Assembly (NCBI RefSeq): GCF_900187295.1
Contig: NZ_LT906473.1
Coordinates: 2,852,001 to 2,916,000, forward strand
DNA: 64,000 nucleotides
Source of the DNA: Corynebacterium cystitidis
Lineage (GTDB): Bacteria; Actinomycetota; Actinomycetes; Mycobacteriales; Mycobacteriaceae
Direction: 5' to 3'
Shown piece by piece: positions 20,368-28,258 of this stretch; position 1 is the stretch's first letter, and every line of letters begins with the position of its first letter. Both the position numbers and the translations under genes were made by a program. The notes beneath the pieces were generated by a model. That model saw nothing but the letters and a program-made list of their open reading frames with translations, was not told where the DNA came from and did no database searches.

Positions 20368-20982
20368 TTAGAGGCCTAGGTTGCTGATCACTTCCTGGGC
20401 CACCGTCTCCGCTTTGACGGATTGGTCCTGGTTCGTGGTCACTACCACGGCATAGTCATCCTTGGACACGGCGAACACGGCACCAGGCTGTTCAGGAACC
20501 ACTCCTTGGCCTGCCCGGCCACCCATCCATCCGCCGGGCAGTTCGGCGGGATTAGTCACATCCACCGGCGCGTAGTGATCAACTACCGCGATAGCATCCT
20601 GCTCAGTGGGCATGTGGCGCACCAGCACAGTCAGTTGTGGCTCCTCTGGGTACGACCAGTACACGCACGCCGGAATCTCGAACCGCGGATCGAGCGCGAC
20701 ACCAGTCACCTTCTGCCCATTAGTCTGCGCCACCCATTCATCATCAAGGTAAGGGCAGTTCTCCCATGAGGTGCGGTCACCGGCAGGCTCAATTGCGGTG
20801 TCAGCAGGAAGTGCGGCGTCGTTACGTGCCATTTCTGGTGGGGTCTGGGACGCGCTTGTCGACGTTGCGGGCGTGGCTGCGGGAGGGGTCTCGTCGTTAA
20901 GCGAAGAACAGCCAGTTAACGTGGCGAAACTAACGCAGGCAATCAAAAGGGTACGGTTCAGGCTAGGTAGGCTCACAGTCAT
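20368..20982 (-). CDS. DUF2020-family lipoprotein
   Basis: This 204-residue exported lipoprotein has a signal peptide ending in the lipobox LTGC (residues about 20-23), so the mature Cys is lipidated. A proline/threonine/serine-rich linker precedes a C-terminal DUF2020 domain of about 130 residues (WENCPYLDDEWV ... ACVYWSYPEEPQLTVLV), a family confined to corynebacteria and relatives with no known function. ATG 20982 overlaps the hrrS start codon on the opposite strand at CATG, so the two genes have essentially no untranslated gap. The ORF extending to 21162 runs antisense to hrrS and is not the start. Confidence 0.87.
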   Translation of the reverse strand: MTVSLPSLNRTLLIACVSFATLTGCSSLNDETPPAATPATSTSASQTPPEMARNDAALPADTAIEPAGDRTSWENCPYLDDEWVAQTNGQKVTGVALDPRFEIPACVYWSYPEEPQLTVLVRHMPTEQDAIAVVDHYAPVDVTNPAELPGGWMGGRAGQGVVPEQPGAVFAVSKDDYAVVVTTNQDQSVKAETVAQEVISNLGL

Positions 20983-20983
20983 G
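20960..20983 (+). promoter_or_regulatory. Leaderless promoter of hrrS overlapping the divergent DUF2020 start
   Basis: The -10 element TAGGCT (20968-20973) lies exactly 7 nt before ATG 20981, so transcription would begin at or next to the A of the ATG. On the other strand the DUF2020 ATG is 20982-20980. The hrrS -10 element therefore sits inside the first codons of the DUF2020 gene. Binding of polymerase at one gene must compete with the other. Confidence 0.55.
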
Positions 20984-22246
20984 AGCTCCACCTTAGTAAC
21001 TATTGAACGGTCAGCTATCGACTCGTCCAACCGCAGGGCTTTCGACACGGGGATCCATGCACTCACCGTCACGCTGCTTTTGGTGGCTGTGCTCGCCGCG
21101 GTGGGATATCCCCTGGACCGGGCCGCGATCCACCTGGTGATGACATTCGTCTTCGGCTTCATGTATTTCTACGGCGCGCACTACCGGCGCCGATGGCCGG
21201 AATGGGCACAGATTCTGTGGCTCTTTGGCATGACAGGCGTATGGATCGTCGAACTATTTGTCTCACCGGTGGCAATGTACTGGGTGTTCATCCTGTTTTT
21301 CATGTACCTGCGGGTGATGGATGATTGGCGTGGCGTCACCTCGGTGATATTCGCTTTAGCGGTGTCTATCCTCGTGCAGGTCCCGCACGGGCTGACGCTG
21401 GGGGGTGTGATGGGCCCAGCGGTCTCAGCGGGTGTTGTCTTTGCCATCCATTACTCGTTCCGCACGATTTCACGCATTAGCGCGGAACGCGAAGCCCTGA
21501 TTGAGGAGCTGGTGAGCACCCGGCAGCAATTAGCTGACACCGAGCGAGCCGCTGGCGTGGCGCAGGAACGGCAGCGCTTAGCACACGAGATTCATGACAC
21601 AGTGGCCCAAGGCTTATCCAGCATCCAGATGCTGCTGCATGCCGCCGAGCGCGACCTGAAAAATACGGCGCTTTCCGACGAGGAGTTGGCGGCGCCACTC
21701 ATGCGCATGGAAACCGCCCGAAAGTCCGCTGCCGACAACCTAGCGGAGACACGCGCGATGATCGCTGCTTTAGCCCCGGCGAGTTTGAATGATCACTCCT
21801 TGATCGAGGCGTTGCAGCGTGTTGCGGACAGTTTCAGCACAACTGGCGATGTTGATATCACGGTGGAGTCCCACGGTGAGGAAGTGGAGCTACCGATGCG
21901 GGTGGAGGCGGGTTTACTGCGGATCGCGCAGGGCGCTACCGGGAATGTGGTGAAACATTCCGGTGCCTCCCGAGCGCGCATCACGCTCACATTCGGTACC
22001 AATGAGGTCCGCCTTGATGTGGTGGATAACGGCAAAGGTTTTGATGCGGACAAGGTACAAAGCCAGCCGGCCGGGTTGGGGCACGTTGGTCTTGCGGCGA
22101 TGCACCGCAGAGCTGAGGAACTTGGTGGGGAATTGGTGGTGGAATCGGCCCCGGGTGGTCCCACTGCGCTCTCGGTAGCCCTCCCGATAACAACTATTAA
22201 CACGGAACCAGGTAGGATCAACCGAAAGATGGAGGAAGATAAATGA
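20981..22246 (+). CDS. hrrS: Two-component sensor histidine kinase, HrrS-like
   Basis: This 421-residue NarX/DesK-type kinase has six hydrophobic segments in residues 25-160 (for example LLLVAVLAAVGYPL and ALAVSILVQVPHGL) with almost no extracellular domain. The dimerisation domain contains the phospho-accepting His in RLAHEIHDTVAQGLSS, followed by an HATPase domain with DNGKGFD and GLGHVGLAAMHRRAEELGG. It overlaps the next gene, a LuxR-type regulator, by 4 bp. Gene order near sodA/msrA and the regulator sequence match the haem-responsive HrrSA pair of C. glutamicum and C. diphtheriae, which controls haem oxygenase and respiratory genes. The haem role here is inferred from that match. Confidence 0.8.
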   Translation: MSSTLVTIERSAIDSSNRRAFDTGIHALTVTLLLVAVLAAVGYPLDRAAIHLVMTFVFGFMYFYGAHYRRRWPEWAQILWLFGMTGVWIVELFVSPVAMYWVFILFFMYLRVMDDWRGVTSVIFALAVSILVQVPHGLTLGGVMGPAVSAGVVFAIHYSFRTISRISAEREALIEELVSTRQQLADTERAAGVAQERQRLAHEIHDTVAQGLSSIQMLLHAAERDLKNTALSDEELAAPLMRMETARKSAADNLAETRAMIAALAPASLNDHSLIEALQRVADSFSTTGDVDITVESHGEEVELPMRVEAGLLRIAQGATGNVVKHSGASRARITLTFGTNEVRLDVVDNGKGFDADKVQSQPAGLGHVGLAAMHRRAEELGGELVVESAPGGPTALSVALPITTINTEPGRINRKMEEDK

Positions 22247-22881
22247 TCCGTGTTTTGCTTGCCGACGACCATGAAATCGTGCGGCTTGGTCTTCGTGCCG
22301 TGCTCGAAGAAGCTGACGACATCATGGTCGTTGGTGAAGTAGCCACCGCTGAAGGTGCCATTGCTACCGCCCAGGCTGGCGGTATCGATGTGATTCTGAT
22401 GGACCTGCGCTTCGGTGCCGGTGTGGAGGGTACCCGTGTGACCACCGGTGCTGAGGCGACAGCAGAAATCCGCGCCACGATGGATAATCCGCCGAAGGTG
22501 TTGGTGGTCACCAACTACGACACCGACGCAGATATTCTCGGCGCGATCGAGGCTGGCGCGGTGGGGTACTTGTTGAAGGATGCCCCGCCGGAGCAGCTAC
22601 AGGCGGCGGTGCGTTCAGCTGCACGAGGCGATCAAGCGATGAGCCCGATAGTTCAGGAGCGGTTGGAGATGCGTGACAAGGCGCCGCGCTCTTCTCTTAC
22701 TCCGCGCGAGTTAGAGGTTCTGCAATTAGTTGCAGGTGGCGCGTCGAACCGCGAGATCGGTCAGGAGCTGATGTTGTCTGAGGCGACGGTGAAGTCTCAC
22801 CTAGTGCACATCTATGACAAGTTGGGGGTGCGCTCCCGTACGTCCGCTGTCGCTTCGGCGCGCGAGCAGGGCGTGCTTTAG
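22243..22881 (+). CDS. hrrA: LuxR/NarL-type response regulator, HrrA-like
   Basis: This 212-residue response regulator has a receiver domain with acidic pocket (LLADDHEIV), phospho-acceptor Asp in VILMDLRFGAG, Thr/Ser switch in VVTNYD and Lys in LLKDAPP. The C-terminal LuxR helix-turn-helix (LTPRELEVLQLVAGGASNREI and ATVKSHLVHIYDKLGVRSRTSAV) is complete. The start overlaps the hrrS stop as ATGA, so translation is coupled. In relatives HrrA activates haem oxygenase hmuO and represses haem biosynthesis when haem is abundant. No hmuO gene is in this window. Confidence 0.85.
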   Translation: MIRVLLADDHEIVRLGLRAVLEEADDIMVVGEVATAEGAIATAQAGGIDVILMDLRFGAGVEGTRVTTGAEATAEIRATMDNPPKVLVVTNYDTDADILGAIEAGAVGYLLKDAPPEQLQAAVRSAARGDQAMSPIVQERLEMRDKAPRSSLTPRELEVLQLVAGGASNREIGQELMLSEATVKSHLVHIYDKLGVRSRTSAVASAREQGVL

Positions 22882-22950
22882 GCAGCGCTCGGCTTTAGGC
22901 TGCGTCGTTAAGCACAGAAAACCGCCCGCGATGGCTTCGGGTGAGATGCT

Positions 22951-23586
22951 CTAGCCACGAATCTTGGCCTGCACTTGCGCCTGCACGCTCTCAATATCAC
23001 CAGCGACGGCGGCATGGGCGCGGCGCCGTTGCTCTGGAACCATGTACTCAGCATTGTCCAACGCACTGTTCAGCTCGTCAAGGCGGTCGTTCACATCCTG
23101 TTGAAAGCCTGATGGCAAAGAGGAGGTGGTATCAACAGTGTTGCGGATACCCTCCACGCGAGCCTTGAGTTCCGCACCATGGCCCGAGTACTGGGCCAGC
23201 TGATCCGTCGTCACACCCACCTGGTTCGCCTTCTTTTGCAGCCCACGATCGCGCAGAGCCGTAATCCCGCGGTAAACCAGTGGGAGTACAACAGGGATGG
23301 CTAGGCGCAAAGCCCCAACGTAGCGGCCAACATTTTTACGGTTGAACTTGCCTTCACGGATCTTCTCCAGCTCCTGCTGCGCACGCTTGCGCTCGTGCTT
23401 GCGCTTATTCTTCAGAGCCTTCTTCTCTTCCTTCATGAGGCGACGCTCCGCCTTGTCCAGCAGCTTCTCACGCTTGAACTGCAGCTTGGCCTCCTCCTTG
23501 GCTTCCTGCTTGGCACGCTTCTTGGCGGCAGCGACCTCCGCCTTCGTCTTGGCGCGGGACTTCCGGATAGTCTCGAACAGGCCCAT
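22951..23586 (-). CDS. DUF6474-family coiled-coil/membrane-associated protein
   Basis: This 211-residue actinobacterial protein has no known function. Residues 1-85 are a highly charged, Lys/Arg/Glu-rich coiled coil (KRAKQEAKEEAKLQFKREKL). A hydrophobic stretch follows (ALRLAIPVVLPLVYRGI, near 95-112), which may be a membrane anchor, and then an amphipathic helical C-terminus. ATG 23586 has AAGGAG upstream. It stands alone, convergent with hrrA and divergent from the nuclease gene. Confidence 0.8.
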   Translation of the reverse strand: MGLFETIRKSRAKTKAEVAAAKKRAKQEAKEEAKLQFKREKLLDKAERRLMKEEKKALKNKRKHERKRAQQELEKIREGKFNRKNVGRYVGALRLAIPVVLPLVYRGITALRDRGLQKKANQVGVTTDQLAQYSGHGAELKARVEGIRNTVDTTSSLPSGFQQDVNDRLDELNSALDNAEYMVPEQRRRAHAAVAGDIESVQAQVQAKIRG

Positions 23587-23676
23587 GTAGTTGCTCCTTG
23601 AGAATTGTCAGAATTTTTCGCTCACTTTTTCTGATTCAACCTTACCTGCGAATTGCGATTAGGCTTAGTGCCCGAC

Positions 23677-25203
23677 GTGACACAGCACAAGAAAAATTCC
23701 TCGCAGCGCGCCCTCGGCACCCCCGAGACCCAGGGCGTGCGCGCTTCTGACCTCGTGGGGTGCCGGTACCGCCTGCGCCAGCGCCTCGACCACCCAGAAA
23801 TCGGCCCAACAGATTCTGGTCAGGCTCGCGCCGAACGCATGCACGCTGCCCGCGACGTCGTCTACGCAGCACTGCCTACCAAACCGGCGCTGGGGGACGG
23901 GCGGCGGACCTTTACCCGCGTCGATCTCGCGCGGGATTCCGAAGATCCAGAGCCCGCCACCCGCGAGGCACTGCGCAAGCGCGCCCACCTCATCACTAAC
24001 GCGCGCTTATCGGGGCGTATCGACGACCACCTAGTCACCGTGCACATCGACGTACTAGTGCGTACCTCTGCCAACACATATCAACCGGTGATGGTCTCCA
24101 ACCATCGGGTGGCACGACCTTCAGAGACATCCACCATGCAGGCGGTAAGCACCACCCGGCTGGGATTAGGTTCTTTGATCACGGTACAGGCGCAGCAACG
24201 CCACCACACTGTCGACGGCTACCGCATCGCCCTAGCAGCACTGCTGCTAGCACAACTTGGTGTGGCTGACCCGTTGGCAGGAGTGGTCGGCCAAGATCGC
24301 AGCCTGGCGTATTTCGCTCCCGTTGCACCCTATATTAAGGCGGTGCGTGAAGCCTTAGCGCAACCCACACCCACGGCCCCGATCCGCTTAAAACAGTGCG
24401 CCACCTGCCGGTTCTGGCAGCTCTGCGAGCCAAAGTTGCGCGCCGCCGACGAAATCTCCCTAGTCTTTCCTGGCCAGCGCGCGGCCCCGTTCCGTGAGCG
24501 CGGTATTCACACAGTTGCCGGTGCCATCACCGCAGGCTTGGGTGAACCTTCGGCAATTGCGCACGCCTGGCGCGAAAATATCCCAGTACTGGCGCGCACC
24601 GATTCGCCTGAGGTGCCACGCGCCGATGTAGAAATTGATATAGACATGGAGGCCTACCTCGACCAAGGCGCCTACCTCTGGGGGGCCTACGACGGCGACA
24701 CCTACCACAGCTTTGTCACCTGGGAGGAGGTAGGGGGAGCTGCGGAATCCCACAATTTCACTCAGTTTTGGCAGTGGCTGATGGGTGTTCGTCGTCAAGC
24801 GCACGAAGCAGGCTTGACGTTTTGTGCCTACTGCTATGCGGCGGGCGGCGAAAACCACTGGTTGCGAGCCTCAGCGCGCCGCTTTGACACGGTAGAGCTA
24901 GCGGAAGTTAATGCGTTTATCGCCTCCGATGAGTGGGTTGACGTGTTCGCCCATGTCCGCCGCGACCTCGTCGGCGTGGACGGGCTGGGGCTGAAAGTGG
25001 TGGCACCGGTGGCAGGCTACGACTGGGAGGATAACATCGACGGTGAAGCATCGATCGCTTTACGACGCCGCGCCCGCCTCGGCGATCAGTCCGCCCGCGA
25101 GGTGTTGCTGCGCTACAACGAAGACGATTGCCGTGCCACCCGTGCCGTGCGCGACTTCCTGGATGCCGGCGCGCCGGGCCTGCCGCGTGTCCACGAGTTC
25201 TAG
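23677..25203 (+). CDS. TM0106-family RecB-like nuclease with RNase H-like domain
   Basis: This protein of about 508 residues belongs to the TM0106/YprB type. The N-terminal half resembles RecB-type PD-(D/E)xK folds and has Cys residues that could hold an Fe-S cluster (QCATCRFWQLC plus an earlier VGCRYRLRQRL). The C-terminal half is an RNase H-like exonuclease domain (DIDMEAYLDQGAYLWGAY ... RYNEDDCRATRAVRDFL). A DNA repair or RNA turnover role is inferred. The start is uncertain: GTG 23677 is chosen, with GTG 23668 or TTG 23653 possible. The end overlaps the convergent MFS gene stop on CTAG. Confidence 0.8.
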   Translation: MTQHKKNSSQRALGTPETQGVRASDLVGCRYRLRQRLDHPEIGPTDSGQARAERMHAARDVVYAALPTKPALGDGRRTFTRVDLARDSEDPEPATREALRKRAHLITNARLSGRIDDHLVTVHIDVLVRTSANTYQPVMVSNHRVARPSETSTMQAVSTTRLGLGSLITVQAQQRHHTVDGYRIALAALLLAQLGVADPLAGVVGQDRSLAYFAPVAPYIKAVREALAQPTPTAPIRLKQCATCRFWQLCEPKLRAADEISLVFPGQRAAPFRERGIHTVAGAITAGLGEPSAIAHAWRENIPVLARTDSPEVPRADVEIDIDMEAYLDQGAYLWGAYDGDTYHSFVTWEEVGGAAESHNFTQFWQWLMGVRRQAHEAGLTFCAYCYAAGGENHWLRASARRFDTVELAEVNAFIASDEWVDVFAHVRRDLVGVDGLGLKVVAPVAGYDWEDNIDGEASIALRRRARLGDQSAREVLLRYNEDDCRATRAVRDFLDAGAPGLPRVHEF

Positions 25204-26375
25204 CTACGCTGCGCCCGTACTGACACGAGAACCAGAACGAGCAGCAGCACAATCAGAATTCCCGCGAGCGTGCCGACGAACCCTGCCCAACTCACCCGCT
25301 CAAACACCACACCTGTGGCCGCTCCGACCAGCGACGACCCCGCATAATAGGAGAAGGTGTACATGCTGGAAGCCTCAGCGCGATTGGTTGTGGCCGTGGC
25401 TCCCACCCACCCCGACGCGGTTGAGTGCATGGCGAAGAAGCTCGCAGTGAAGACGAAGAGGCCACCAATAGAGACCCAGAGATGATTGGAGATACACGCG
25501 AGAGCACCCAGAAGCATAAGGGCGGCGCTGGCTGTGATCACCGCCGGGCGGCCGAAGCGTTTAATCAGGTTGCCTGCCTGCGCGCTAGAAACTGTGCCAG
25601 ACAGATACATGACAAACACGAGGCCCACCAGCGAGGGCGCAAGCCCAAAGAAATTCACCATGCGGAACCCGAAGAAGTTGTAGAGCGACACAAACGTGCC
25701 CATGCCTAGGAAAGCTGTGAGAAACATTGTGACCAGCAGCGGGTTGCGCAGGTGCCCCACCATGGCGCGGAGCTCGCCGAGCAGGCTGATCTGCTTCGGT
25801 GTGAAGTTGCGTTGACGGGGCAGCAGCAAGGCCATGGTGATGGCGAACAGCAGCGCCACGAGACCGCTACCAAACAGTGCCCAACGCCAGGTGGTGAACT
25901 CAAGCAGTCCTGCCGGGATGAGGCGGCCGGTCAGCCCACCTATGGTGTTGCCTGCGATGTAGATGCCCATCGTGCCGGGCAGGTCGTCGGCATGTATTTC
26001 TTCGGAGAGCCAGGCCATGGCCACCGCCGGTGTTCCGGCCACGAGTGCCCCCTGGACGGCTCGAAGCGCGATGAGCTGGGAAGCATCTTGTGCAAGGGGC
26101 AGGAGTAGACCGAGGGCAGTGGCTGCCAGTGCGGAAATTATAAGTACCCGCCCGCGGCCAAATCGTTCTGACAGGATCGAGGCGGGTACCACGCAGAGGG
26201 CGAGTGCACCTGTGGCTGCGGAGATGGTCCAAGCGGCCTCGGTAGGGGTGATGCCCATGTTGGTAACTAGCGTGGGCAGCAGTGCTTGGGTGGCATAGAG
26301 CGTGTTGAAGATGGCTAAACCTACAGCAAGCATCGCCACTGTTGCGCGCCGGTACGCTGTGGTTCCCTTCTTCAT
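25200..26375 (-). CDS. MFS transporter, YnfM-like
   Basis: This 391-residue, 12-helix major facilitator has the motif-A-like loop PASILSERFGRGRVLI between helices 2 and 3 and alternating hydrophobic segments throughout. It has no soluble additions. The sequence is of the sugar-efflux/arabinose-polymer (YnfM) type, but the substrate cannot be stated. ATG 26375 (MKKGTTAYRR) gives the usual short cytoplasmic N-terminus. It converges on the nuclease gene with overlapping stops. Confidence 0.88.
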   Translation of the reverse strand: MKKGTTAYRRATVAMLAVGLAIFNTLYATQALLPTLVTNMGITPTEAAWTISAATGALALCVVPASILSERFGRGRVLIISALAATALGLLLPLAQDASQLIALRAVQGALVAGTPAVAMAWLSEEIHADDLPGTMGIYIAGNTIGGLTGRLIPAGLLEFTTWRWALFGSGLVALLFAITMALLLPRQRNFTPKQISLLGELRAMVGHLRNPLLVTMFLTAFLGMGTFVSLYNFFGFRMVNFFGLAPSLVGLVFVMYLSGTVSSAQAGNLIKRFGRPAVITASAALMLLGALACISNHLWVSIGGLFVFTASFFAMHSTASGWVGATATTNRAEASSMYTFSYYAGSSLVGAATGVVFERVSWAGFVGTLAGILIVLLLVLVLVSVRAQRS

Positions 26376-26436
26376 GGTGTCCTTCGTCGAGCGGCTAGCT
26401 TGTGGTTGTGTTTGTTGTCTTGCCTCAGATGTTCCC

Positions 26437-26490
26437 TTCGGTTGTCAGATTCCAATATTTCCTTAAAAATCCACAAATCTGACAACCGAA
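26437..26490. repeat. Inverted repeat flanking the AbiEi/Vsr-like gene (left copy)
   Basis: The perfect 15-bp arms TTCGGTTGTCAGATT (26437-26451) and AATCTGACAACCGAA (26476-26490) flank a 24-bp AT-rich spacer and are followed by CGTGC. The same palindrome, with the core TTCGGTTG-CAG, recurs downstream of the gene at 27560-27613. There is no T-run, so it is not a plain terminator. Confidence 0.85.
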
Positions 26491-26564
26491 CGTGCCCTTG
26501 GCGCGACAGTGGAGCCACGATGGTTTACTCTGTAGCTCACACTAGTTCATGTTTCGGGGGGAAT

Positions 26565-27527
26565 ATGAGTTATCAACCACATGGTGGCGACCAGGAAAGC
26601 ACGCCGCGAGTTTATTCACGTCAGCAGCTATGCGCGGAATTGGGAATTGGGGTGCGCGAATTCCGCAAGAAAGTCCTCAGCGGGGAGATCACCAAGCTTG
26701 AGCGTGGCCATTACGCGCTCGGGGAGCTAAGTCCTCAGCAATGGGCTGCGGCACTGTTGCAGATTCACCCACAATGGGTTTTGTCTGGAACCACGGCGTA
26801 TCAGTTTTACTGCAAGCTCCCTTTCACTTTTCCGCTGCAGTTCCGGGCACCGCGGCAGAGTAAGCCCAGGAAGACTGACAAGTTTTGGGTGACTGCTCAT
26901 CGCAATCATATGGTCTCACGCCAGGGCCTGGTGCGGGTGGTTCCACCTATCGTGGCAGCGTGGGATGCCCACGATGACATAGCTGCCCATACCCTCAGTG
27001 ACTTTCTCGAAGATGCCTACGCCAAGAAAGATGGTAAACGCCGTTTGGAGCAGCATTTGTCGTGGATGGGGGCGGTTCCTGCAGTTCTGCGGTCGTATGT
27101 TTCTACCTTGTCTATTGGTTCTGATAGCAGGCTGGAGAGGCGGTTTTTTCGGGGTTTGAAACGCCGCGGGCTTGAGTTTGAACAGAATGTCATGCTGGGC
27201 CCCTATCTGTGGGACTTCCAGAGCAAGAGGTTTAAGCGCTTGCTGATTGAAATTGGCGCGTACACCTACCACCGCGATCTTTCCACGGCGGAAGGCCAGG
27301 CCGCTTATGTCCGCGAGGCGTGGAAGTTCAATTATGCAGTACTTGAGGGCCATATCGTGCTCCAGTTCACCGCGAAGTGCATCGATGAGGAGATGGAGCG
27401 CTGCCTGGACATGGTGGAGGATGTTATTGCGGTGCTGGAGGGGACTTCGCCGCGGCGGGTGTGGGGCCCGCCGTGGCGTTGGCATTCGTGGTTGGTGCGC
27501 CACAACGCTTTACGACGCATCGCGTGA
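26565..27527 (+). CDS. AbiEi-like wHTH plus Vsr/DUF559-like endonuclease-fold protein
   Basis: This is a 320-residue protein. Residues 15-60 resemble the N-terminal winged helix of AbiEi-type antitoxins (YSRQQLCAELGIGVREFRKK, then LERGHYAL). Residues 195-290 resemble the Vsr/DUF559 endonuclease fold: LERRFFRGLKRRG, the acidic LWDF and LIEIGAYTYHRD, then AWKFNYAVLEGHIVLQFT. ATG 26565 follows a GGGGGG tract. Relatives are common orphan genes in corynebacteria and are suspected in defence or mobile-gene biology. It is enclosed by two near-identical inverted repeats, so gene plus repeats may be one unit. Function is inferred only from folds. Confidence 0.68.
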   Translation: MSYQPHGGDQESTPRVYSRQQLCAELGIGVREFRKKVLSGEITKLERGHYALGELSPQQWAAALLQIHPQWVLSGTTAYQFYCKLPFTFPLQFRAPRQSKPRKTDKFWVTAHRNHMVSRQGLVRVVPPIVAAWDAHDDIAAHTLSDFLEDAYAKKDGKRRLEQHLSWMGAVPAVLRSYVSTLSIGSDSRLERRFFRGLKRRGLEFEQNVMLGPYLWDFQSKRFKRLLIEIGAYTYHRDLSTAEGQAAYVREAWKFNYAVLEGHIVLQFTAKCIDEEMERCLDMVEDVIAVLEGTSPRRVWGPPWRWHSWLVRHNALRRIA

Positions 27528-27559
27528 TTCTTCTGGTGCTGATTAGCTGCTGCGGCACG

Positions 27560-27613
27560 TTCGGTTGGCAGTTTTCTATTTCGTCGCGGAATTCTACAAA
27601 ACTGACAACCGAA
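27560..27613. repeat. Inverted repeat flanking the AbiEi/Vsr-like gene (right copy)
   Basis: Arms TTCGGTTGGCAGTTTT (27560-27575) and AAAACTGACAACCGAA (27598-27613) differ at one position and enclose a 22-bp spacer. The preceding GCACG mirrors the CGTGC that follows the left copy. The arms match the left copy in 13 of 15 positions while the spacers are unrelated, so the palindrome itself is conserved. Confidence 0.85.
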
Positions 27614-27627
27614 GGTGCATGAAGTGC

Positions 27628-27815
27628 TTACTTCTGGGGCAGCAGATTCAAACTGTCCAATTCATGCCCTACCCAGGGTGAATCACCGAACAGTGTTAAG
27701 GCGCGTTCGAGGGCATCCGGGGCGTTGATTTCAGACAAGGGTACGCCTGCATGCATGTGGCGGATGGCGCGCACGGAGCAGCCGGCGGCGCGGGCGACTT
27801 CTGAAATCAGTATGA
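27628..27815 (-). pseudogene. Fragment of a MerR-type HTH regulator gene
   Basis: Read leftward, this stretch encodes ISEVARAAGCSVRAIRHMHAG and ends LFGDSPWVGHELDSLNLLPQK before a stop at 27628. The first part is a MerR-type helix-turn-helix. No ATG, GTG or ribosome-binding site precedes it and the effector half is missing, so it is a decayed remnant. The family call rests on about 20 residues. Confidence 0.45.
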
Positions 27816-27936
27816 GCCAAGTGTGAACTATGACGCTGTGTGAGGGTCAAGACGTGGGTGATGAGGGGGGGGGAAGAGCAAAATTGCTGCTAGGCGGGCT
27901 TGGGGAATTAAGGCACAAAATTGTTTCGAAAAACCA

Positions 27937-27966
27937 TTGACTTAGGATTGCCTAACCTACTATGCT
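27937..27966 (+). promoter_or_regulatory. DtxR box overlapping a strong promoter
   Basis: TTAGGATTGCCTAACCTAC (27942-27960) matches the DtxR/IdeR consensus TTAGGTTAGCCTAACCTAA in 16 of 19 positions and keeps both half-sites. It fills the spacer between -35 TTGACT (27937-27942) and -10 TATGCT (27961-27966), which are 18 bp apart, so iron-loaded DtxR would block polymerase. The promoter fires rightward. The nearest protein gene downstream, sodA, is on the opposite strand. Confidence 0.8.
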
Positions 27967-27972
27967 TTGGGT

Positions 27973-28107
27973 CAGCGCTGATTTTCAAATCGCGTGATCC
28001 AGATGGGTAAGGTCTCGGCATCCTCCAGTGCCGGGCCACAGGTAGGAACCGCCGTCTGGTTCACCTTGACGTGGTAGCAGGGTGAACCGGGCGGCGGTTT
28101 TCTTTTC
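27973..28107 (+). ncRNA. Candidate iron-regulated small RNA (DtxR-controlled)
   Basis: The DtxR-box promoter at 27937-27966 predicts a start near 27973. A Rho-independent terminator ends the transcript at about 28107: arms AACCGCCGTCTGGTTCACC (28047-28065) and GGGTGAACCGGGCGGCGGTT (28080-28099), then TTCTTTT. The RNA would be about 135 nt, with a second small hairpin (CGGCA/TGCCG) near 28015-28032. The only ORF of note is 24 codons (from ATG 28002) without a ribosome-binding site. Expression under iron starvation follows from the operator. A target-regulating role, as for iron-sparing RNAs elsewhere, is inference. A tiny peptide gene is the alternative. Confidence 0.6.
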
Positions 28108-28206
28108 CTATTAAAAAACTTGCGCTTTCTCAAGTCTCCATATATTGTGGAGTTCAACGCATTGAAGAATGTGCTTCGGGAAAACTGAATAGTGTCCGCA
28201 CAAGGC

Positions 28207-28240
28207 AAAACCCCCGAACTCGGCAAGGGGTTCAGGGGTT
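28207..28240 (-). terminator. Terminator of sodA
   Basis: Read leftward, AACCCCTGAAC pairs with GTTCGGGGGTTTT around a short loop, 18 nt beyond the sodA stop codon and ending in a T-run. Confidence 0.85.
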
Positions 28241-28258
28241 AAGCGAAGAAGTGGTTGT

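Noticed and set aside
20771..20980. Longer HrrS start at 20771
   Set aside because: The added residues are the antisense of the DUF2020 gene; ATG 20981 has a -10 element at the leaderless distance.
28002..28076. 24-codon ORF inside the DtxR-controlled transcript as a real peptide gene
   Set aside because: No ribosome-binding site; it ends inside the terminator hairpin loop region; kept only as an alternative explanation.
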